Below are positions 9,222 to 14,652 of a stretch of 14,652 nt of DNA, one piece after another. Every line of letters begins with the position of its first letter. Positions within the stretch are counted from its first letter, which is position 1. The notes beneath the pieces are model-generated. The model was not told the origin of the DNA and ran no database searches. It saw only the letters and a list, made by a program, of their open reading frames with translations. The position numbers and the translations under genes are program-made. The stretch comes from Bisporella sp. PMI_857 (Eukaryota; Ascomycota; Leotiomycetes; Helotiales; Helotiaceae), in NCBI GenBank assembly GCA_021307315.1, contig JAJSPD010000238.1:1-14652 (forward strand), in the 5' to 3' direction.

Positions 9222-9967
9222 TTCTCTTTCAGCAAATGATATTAACAAATCTTGATTAATATGATTCGGATATCAATATGTTCCAGAGTGCCAAGTTGAG
9301 CACTCTTCCAAATATGTATTTCCTTAACTTTGGCAATTGAAAAGCAATAGTGCGGGTGATTCAGTGTTTGTATGTAAACGGTTACAGGGGTTCGCTAAAG
9401 TCTCGGTTATCTTCATGCCAGGGTAAATCCCACATCTAACTTGGTTCTGATAAAACAATGTAGAGTCCAGCTTTACATGTGATTCTTGGATTTGATATTA
9501 TATGTCTATTTATTAATAAGCGGTGGTCGAACTTACCAGCCTGAAATGATACTCTCAATACATGTTAGTTTCTTCGCGGTTCGTTTCCCCACTCCGGGGA
9601 GAAACTCCGGAGTGGAGCATCTTGAATAATATGAGCCTTTAATGCCGTATTGATGATTCTCATTCTGCAGTGAATTTATGCAGGTAGTGAGCCGTGGGCC
9701 ATTAATGTAAGGATATCGTAATCGCCTTTTCAGCTGTCGTGGTTGTGTGCTGTAAGTATATTTTCTTGTTCCGGGGCGTTACGACGACGACTCTAAGAAT
9801 AAACACTGTTCAAGTAAACAATGAACACCTCGAAAATTAACAAACACTTTCACTCATAAATTTGACCGGGCTTTTGCAATTGCATACCAAATATCCTTCT
9901 CCGGTGCTTGAAAGCTGGTCAGATGCAATTCCATTCTCTTGAAAACCGAAAGTAGGCTACAAGTAAA
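9222..9967. promoter_or_regulatory. Divergent promoter region, methyltransferase (minus) and Tri3-like acyltransferase (plus)
   Basis: These 746 bp between two start codons have no coding potential. The most striking element is the CCACTCCGG/CCGGAGTGG inverted repeat at 9589-9615, about 360 bp from each start. A weaker pair, TGTTCA (9807-9812) and TGAACA (9822-9827), lies nearer the plus-strand gene. Several other CCGG tetramers occur between 9770 and 9905. Confidence 0.55.
9589..9615. promoter_or_regulatory. Candidate zinc-cluster regulator site: CCACTCCGG-N9-CCGGAGTGG
   Basis: Two perfect 9-base arms (9589-9597 and 9607-9615) flank a 9-base spacer, and the right half also contains the 10-bp palindrome ACTCCGGAGT (9604-9613). 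CGG half-sites in inverted pairs are the usual targets of fungal Zn2Cys6 activators. The related words TCGGAGTT (5111) and AACTCCGA (5535-5542) occur in the other divergent promoter of the cluster. Binding is inferred, and no Zn2Cys6 gene is visible here. Confidence 0.45.
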
Positions 9968-11341
9968 ATGAATTGGGTCGAAACATCCCCAGGAACCTTC
10001 AGCAACGACCTGAATGGGGTTGAAAAAATCTACCGGAGGATCTCACTAGCATTCAAACCGTCAGGGCGTGAAAATGGAGGGATTTACTGCATATGCAACC
10101 TTGGATTCGGGCCCTTATTTGGCGATAATGATTATGCGATAGCACTACGTAATGCTTGGAAGGCATTGAGATTCGATTTCCCGGGTCTTGCGGTGGTTCC
10201 TGAAGGTTTTGACAAGACATCATACGTTCTGCCCAACGAATCGTTGGTTGAAAAATGGGCCAACGAGACTTTCATTGTGGAGAGAACCACGGATCCAGAA
10301 GATATCATTACTAGATATCCACTCAGAGACCTTCCCAGCATGTATTTCTTTCCTACATCATCGCAGATTCTCCTCCTTATCTCTCACTGGCGTATCGATG
10401 GCCTCGGGATATGTATGCTTCTGGACCGCTTTTTCTCCTTATTGGCTGCTGGTACCCCGGCCCCGGCTCCAGAATCGTGGGTGAACGACTTGCATAAGAT
10501 TTCTCCCAGCATAGAGGATGCGGCTGGGACACCCAATACCGTGGACCCCGAGCTTGAGGCCTTCGCACGTGCCTATATTGAGAATCATCACCAAAACGCC
10601 GTGAATGTAGCTGGGCTACCATGCAACGGTGACGCTACTACACCTCCTGGCAACTTTGGGCGAGCCGCGATAAAATTTGACCAATTTAGCAGTGCAGCCT
10701 TTGTGGCATCATGCAAAATCCGCAATATCAGTGTAACGGCTGCTGTCTATGCCGCACTGGCAGATGTTATCTTTGGGCTTTCAACGGCGGAGAGATACGC
10801 AGTGGTCATGTCTTTCAACCTGCGTAACCACCTACCTCCTCCATACAATGGCCAAGACCATGCGGTTCAAACTTACGTCACAGGAGTAACTTCCTCGGTA
10901 GCGCGCACTAGCAATTTCCAACAAAAGGCCCAGCAGCTTACCGCATTCTCTAAAGCTTGGTATAGCGAGAAATTTATGCGTGCCTTCAGATTGACGGCGC
11001 AGTATCACGCAGAGGCACTTTTCAAACCGCGACCTCACGGTGCACAGCCGCCAAGTGGGATCCACCTGAGTAGTTTAGGTGTAGTGGAAAACTACCTGCC
11101 TCGTCAATATGGCAACACAATTCGGGTGACCGACTTTCAACTAGGCGTTAATATGATGACACGGCAGAGGGCCTTGTATACGTGGACATTCGAACACCGA
11201 TTGAGCCTCTCGGTTGTTTATAATGATGCTTATCATGATCAGGCCGCGGCTCAAGTATTCCTGGAGTCTATTGTTGGTGTTTTGGAGAAAGAGATAGGCA
11301 TTGCACTCACTCCAGAACATAATATCAAGTCTGATAATTAA
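9968..11341 (+). CDS. Tri3-like acyl-CoA-dependent O-acyltransferase (condensation-domain/BAHD superfamily)
   Basis: The predicted 457-residue enzyme starts at an ATG with a good context (AAA before it). The N-terminal pattern MNWVETSPGTFSNDLNGVEK is like trichothecene 15-O-acetyltransferase (Tri3) and related tailoring acyltransferases. The catalytic motif is HWRIDG (His140, Asp144), the HxxxD(G) form. A second recognisable block is NLRNHLPPPYNG (about 285-295), also Tri3-like. The protein differs clearly from the acyltransferase at 5807 in sequence and motif form, so the two are not recent duplicates. There is no signal peptide or membrane segment, and the frame is intact and intronless. 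It presumably acylates a hydroxyl or an alcohol side chain of the PKS product. Azaphilone clusters often carry one or two acyltransferases of this superfamily, which agrees with the KS resemblance but does not prove the product class. Confidence 0.88.
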   Translation: MNWVETSPGTFSNDLNGVEKIYRRISLAFKPSGRENGGIYCICNLGFGPLFGDNDYAIALRNAWKALRFDFPGLAVVPEGFDKTSYVLPNESLVEKWANETFIVERTTDPEDIITRYPLRDLPSMYFFPTSSQILLLISHWRIDGLGICMLLDRFFSLLAAGTPAPAPESWVNDLHKISPSIEDAAGTPNTVDPELEAFARAYIENHHQNAVNVAGLPCNGDATTPPGNFGRAAIKFDQFSSAAFVASCKIRNISVTAAVYAALADVIFGLSTAERYAVVMSFNLRNHLPPPYNGQDHAVQTYVTGVTSSVARTSNFQQKAQQLTAFSKAWYSEKFMRAFRLTAQYHAEALFKPRPHGAQPPSGIHLSSLGVVENYLPRQYGNTIRVTDFQLGVNMMTRQRALYTWTFEHRLSLSVVYNDAYHDQAAAQVFLESIVGVLEKEIGIALTPEHNIKSDN

Positions 11342-11680
11342 AACAGGAGGTCTCAAGTCAACTGTCAACCTTATATGCTTAAAAATACATCCATTATTTT
11401 CCATTTGCCATTTAAATTTACTATTAACAGGTCGCTTTGGCTGAGAGAGGATAGTTTTCGTTGTATGACAATATGGCGGGACCTTAATATACTCGTGTAA
11501 CAACTGAAAATGAAAAGAAAATATGAAAAGAAAAATCAAGATTGAAAGTGCCGCGCAAAGCCGACGTCTGATTGACTGATCAGCACGAAAAATCTTCTAC
11601 GTGAACTTTGAACTTCAATGTCCATTTTTCGATTTCCTGCTGTTACGCGCATCGCTAACAGGGAGACGTTAGGTGGGGTG
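11342..11680. other. 3' flank of the Tri3-like gene, no gene seen
   Basis: This is moderately AT-rich sequence with no ORF beyond shadows. It presumably contains the 3' UTR and terminator. Base composition is still like the cluster's other spacers, and the extreme AT bias begins only after about 11740. Confidence 0.5.
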
Positions 11681-11737
11681 GAGGTCCAACTGAGCTCAGT
11701 TGGACCTCTAAATTAGCGTAAAAGCTCAGTTGGACCT
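11681..11737. repeat. Transposon-end-like palindrome plus a third direct copy of the arm
   Basis: Positions 11681-11708 are a perfect 28-bp palindrome made of GAGGTCCAACTGAG (14 bases) and its complement, with no spacer. A further copy of AGCTCAGTTGGACCT (11723-11737) repeats the one at 11693-11707 in the same orientation. Read differently, 11682-11737 is a 56-bp unit with perfect 15-bp terminal inverted repeats. This suggests abutting or internally deleted ends of a DNA transposon. No target-site duplication is clear and the family is not recognised. The repeat sits where the cluster ends and the AT-rich tract begins. Confidence 0.6.
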
Positions 11738-12107
11738 TCACGTAAACGTTTACAAAAGGAATGCTAGTAATTTTCAAGATTTTGAACAAAATTTTTTAAT
11801 TTATATCAGCACGAGTTAAAAAGTAAATAGTAGAAGCAAGTGAAAAGTAAAGTAAATAAACCATTTGTTATTTATTAAAACAACAAATAAATTTTTTTTG
11901 CAAACAATTATCAAATTAAGCTTAAAACGTTTACAAAACGGTTACTAAACAAGTGAGTAATGTTTGTAGACGCGAAAAAAAAATAAAAAATAAAGTGCCA
12001 AAGCTCGCTTAAAATGCCACTAGTTAAAAGCGGAGCTAAACGTTTTTAAAACCTTTACTTGACCTTTATTCTTTTTCTTTACAACAACACTAAAATACTA
12101 GGTTAGG

Positions 12108-13750
12108 ATTTATTTGTTTTTTAAACGTTTTGAAACATTTTTTTTCTATTTGTTTTGAAAACGTTTTGACCTGTAATTTTTAAAGAAAAACTAACAGGAC
12201 TTGAAACGTTTAAAAAGCGATTTACAAACAATATAGCATCGATTTTCATAACTAATAGTAAGTTAGCGACGACTTATCTGAAGTATAACAAGCGTTTAGA
12301 TAGTTGTGTTCCGTTTGCTACTGATAGAGCTGTAAGTACTTTGCAACCGATTTTTAATTGTTTTTTAAACGTTTAGGGCCGTATTAATATTCTCGCTAAA
12401 AAAGCTTTTTGCCGCGTCGGTTATGTCGACGGTGATTTGTGTACCAATAACATACGTATATTAATTGTTATATAATTTTTTGCTATTTGTTTTCTAATCG
12501 TTTTTAGAATAAATATTAAACTACGAACGCTTTGCGCAAGCATATTCGCAAGCAACACTTTTTTGTTACATTTGATAGAAGAAAGAAAAGACCCGCAAGT
12601 CAAGTATTAATTCTTAACTGTTTTAAGTTCGTTTTCTAAACGTTTTAGCAATCTAAAACAACTGTTTAAGTTGAATTTGCTTGTTGCTAGAAAGCTGTTT
12701 TCGCTTATATTACGAAAGTTAGTTTTCTGTATAACGCTCAATTTCTAAACGTTTTCTAATTGTTTTCTAGCTTAAGAATATTCGTGCTAATGCCGAATTC
12801 GCTTTAATTTTTACTAAAGTTAGTTATTTTTGATTTTCAAATATTTTATATTCGTTTTTAAAACGTTTATAAAGCAGATTTAAACTACTAAAAACTTTCG
12901 TTAGCACAAACTTAAATAGCTGTTGCTACTTAAGTAATAAACATTATTGCTTTTTGTTTTCTATTCGTTTTTTAATCGTTTAAGTTTAACTTGTTTAACA
13001 ATTGTCGTTTTTTTATTTAAACGCGTTGTTTCAATTGTTAAAAAAGTATTTATAATTAAACTTTATATATTTTATATTCGTTTTTTAAACGTTTTTAGAC
13101 TAAATTGCTTAATGCCGCTGCTATGCGCCGCTAATTTAAATTACAAAAAAAACAAAGTGTACAGTTTGCAAAACTCGCAAAAACTCTAGTAAGTACTTTT
13201 TAACTATTTTATAATCGTTTTCTAATCGTTTTTAAAGTGCTTTAATATTGATTTTAAGAACTGGACTAATAAAAATAGTTGCTAAGTTCTTTTTTTTTTT
13301 AAGCAGCCGGCGGCAATAATAATGATGCTAATAGTAATAATAATAATAACGATAATAATAGTTTGATAATATTTAATAGTTAATTTTTGTTCGTTTTGCA
13401 ATCGTTTTGCAATTGTTCAGATAAAAAGCAAGCATAGTACAGCGAGCGTTTAAGCGTTAAGCTTTTGATTTATATTCGTTTTTAAAACGTTTCGATTGTT
13501 TACTTTACAGAAGTTAAACGAATTAATTTTATTACGAATACTAAACTTTTAAATAATATTTTTACATTGTGTTTGTTTTTTAAATTGAAATACAATGCTT
13601 TGTTTAATTAAAGCTTTATAAGTTTTTATTGTTTTTAAACTATTTTAAAAACGTTTTTTAAACGTTTATAGTTTTATATATAGCTTAATATACTATAAAG
13701 TATTTTTTAAACGTTTTTATATTAGTTTGTATACGTTTTGTAAACGTTTA
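12108..13750. repeat. Recurrent interspersed motif TTCGTTTT-N-TAAACGTTTT
   Basis: A composite word of about 20 bases recurs at roughly 12112, 12148, 12357, 12487, 12628, 12745, 12851, 12964, 13077, 13213, 13390 and 13475, with related words up to about 13750. Each copy joins (T/A)T(C/T)GTTTT to (T)AA(A/T)CGTTT(T). Spacing is often 105-140 bp (for example 113 and 113) but ranges from about 35 to 210. The DNA between copies does not align by eye. It could be a decayed tandem array, a binding site array, or motifs selected by RIP mutation. Confidence 0.45.
13315..13361. repeat. Imperfect AAT trinucleotide repeat
   Basis: An AAT-rich stretch interrupted by GAT, GCT, AGT and AAC triplets follows a GC-rich GCAGCCGGCGGC (13303-13314), which is out of character with its surroundings. 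On the plus strand, in one frame, it would read as AAGG followed by an Asn-rich run, so it may be a relic of a low-complexity coding segment. No surrounding open frame supports a gene. Confidence 0.55.
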
Positions 13751-14460
13751 CATTTTTACTAATTGTTCGTTATATTTGAAAGTATTTAATTTGTTCGTTT
13801 AGTAACGTTTACTTTTAAAAACTTTTACAAATACAATTTTAAACTAATTTTCGCTTTTGTTTTAAAAATATTTTTTTATATTTATTATTATAGCAAACAT
13901 TATTTACTTAAATATAGTACACGACTTAAAAACTGTTTTTTATTTAGTTTTAAAACAAATGTATATTAATTGTTATTTATTTAAAAAACGTTTACAATAT
14001 AACTTTTAATAGTATTTTAATTGTTTACAAACTACTTGTATTAAAGTTTATGTTAGCGATTTATTTTGCTGTGTTGTAACAGAAAATATTTTTTGTTTTT
14101 ATAAAGCAAGTTGTTTTTAATATATTGTTTTATAGTTTATGTATTAATATTGTATAGCAACGGTTTTTTTGTACATTGCACTTTTACTTTATATTCGTTA
14201 ACAACACTTAGAAGTTATTGTTTATTTTAAAAAGAGCAAAGCTACTATAGTACAATATATTCTTTTTATTAAATTTCTAATTTAACTAAAGTTTAATAAG
14301 CTTACAAAATTGCTGCTTAAGCTTATTTCAACTCTGTTAAAAACCAAATTTCTAGTGTAATAATCCTGAATTAAATTTGTTTTATGTTTATTTATTAAAC
14401 GATTAAGAAACAACTACTAATTCTATTTCTACAAACGTTTTTTTACTTTTTAACTTAATT

Positions 14461-14652
14461 ACAATCGCTTTTGTTTCGGCTTTTTTTTATTTAGCAACTT
14501 TAGCTACAGTCGTTTCTGTTCCGACTTTTTTTTTTTAGCAATTTCAACTACAATCGTTTCTGTTCCGGCTTTTTTTTATTCAGCAACTTTAACTACAGTT
14601 GATTCTATTCCGGCTTTTTTTTGTTTAGCAACTTCAATTACATCGCTTTTGT
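14461..14652. repeat. 45-bp tandem repeat, four copies plus a partial one
   Basis: Units are 14461-14505, 14506-14549, 14550-14594 and 14595-14639 (45, 44, 45 and 45 bp), with a fifth unit starting at 14640 and cut by the edge. Each unit has ACAATCGTTTCTGTTCCGGC, a run of 8-11 T, then TTTAGCAACTT(T/C)AACT, with minor changes. On the minus strand, 45 bp is 15 codons, reading approximately as VAKxKKAGTETxVVK. The frame is broken by TAA where another unit has CAA, and by single-base length changes. It is either a decayed lysine-rich coding repeat or a non-coding minisatellite. Confidence 0.8.

Larger units (their letters stand above)
11738..14652. other. AT-rich, RIP-like non-coding tract running off the right edge
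   Basis: The roughly 2.9 kb are strongly AT-rich and hold no credible gene; the longest ATG frames are low-complexity accidents. A hand tally over 13501-13680 gave about 27 TpA against 17 ApT, and about 10 (CpA+TpG) against 21 (ApC+GpT). Both ratios lie on the side expected for repeat-induced point mutation. The remaining C residues often sit in ACG or TCG. The tract probably represents decayed repeats or transposons bordering the cluster. The counts are approximate and cover one small sample. Confidence 0.6.

Noticed and set aside
9222..9248. TTG start for the methyltransferase
   Set aside because: The ATG at 9221 is the first eukaryotic start in frame, and the SAM fold is complete from there.
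11681..11737. Helitron terminus
   Set aside because: Helitrons end with CTRR after a short hairpin and lack terminal inverted repeats. Here perfect inverted repeats are the main feature.
12947..13189. 80-residue hydrophobic frame in the AT tract
   Set aside because: It is composed of Phe, Leu, Ile, Val and Lys codons forced by AT composition and spans two copies of the interspersed motif. There is no sign of selection as coding DNA.
14461..14652. CRISPR array
   Set aside because: Whole 45-bp units repeat in tandem with no unique spacers, and the setting is eukaryotic.

Overview
The window looks like part of a secondary-metabolite gene cluster from a filamentous ascomycete (Pezizomycotina), followed on the right by an extremely AT-rich, repeat-bearing tract. 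The fungal call rests on three things: a non-reducing iterative polyketide synthase (PKS) beginning with a starter-unit acyltransferase (SAT) domain, a canonical fungal intron (GTAAGT ... CTAAC ... CAG), and a dinucleotide bias resembling repeat-induced point mutation (RIP) in the AT-rich tract. Species and final product cannot be fixed from this sequence alone.

Layout, left to right. (1) Positions 1-4589, minus strand: the N-terminal 1308 codons of the PKS (SAT, ketosynthase KS, acyltransferase AT). The gene runs off the left edge near the end of the AT domain. One 663-bp intron (2082-2744) interrupts the KS and holds a MITE-like inverted-repeat insertion. (2) 4590-5806: divergent promoter region. 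(3) 5807-7183, plus: a Tri101-like BAHD-type acyltransferase. (4) 7184-8381: non-coding space between convergent genes. (5) 8382-9221, minus: a class I SAM-dependent methyltransferase. (6) 9222-9967: a second divergent promoter with a strong CCGGAGTGG inverted repeat. (7) 9968-11341, plus: a second, different acyltransferase, Tri3-like. (8) 11342-11680: 3' flank. (9) 11681-11737: a palindromic, transposon-end-like repeat that marks a sharp compositional boundary. (10) 11738-14652: AT-rich DNA with a recurrent TTCGTTTT/AAACGTTT motif, an AAT-rich simple repeat, and a 45-bp tandem repeat running off the right edge.

Likely teamwork (inference): the PKS builds an aromatic polyketide from a SAT-selected starter, the methyltransferase methylates it or an intermediate, and the two acyltransferases esterify hydroxyl groups using acyl-CoA. 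The KS wording resembles citrinin/azaphilone-type, C-methylating non-reducing PKSs, but the domains that would test this lie off the left edge. No transcription factor, transporter or redox enzyme is visible here. All four genes are read from divergent or convergent arrangements. The two divergent promoters share a CGGAGTT-type motif that could bind one zinc-cluster regulator.
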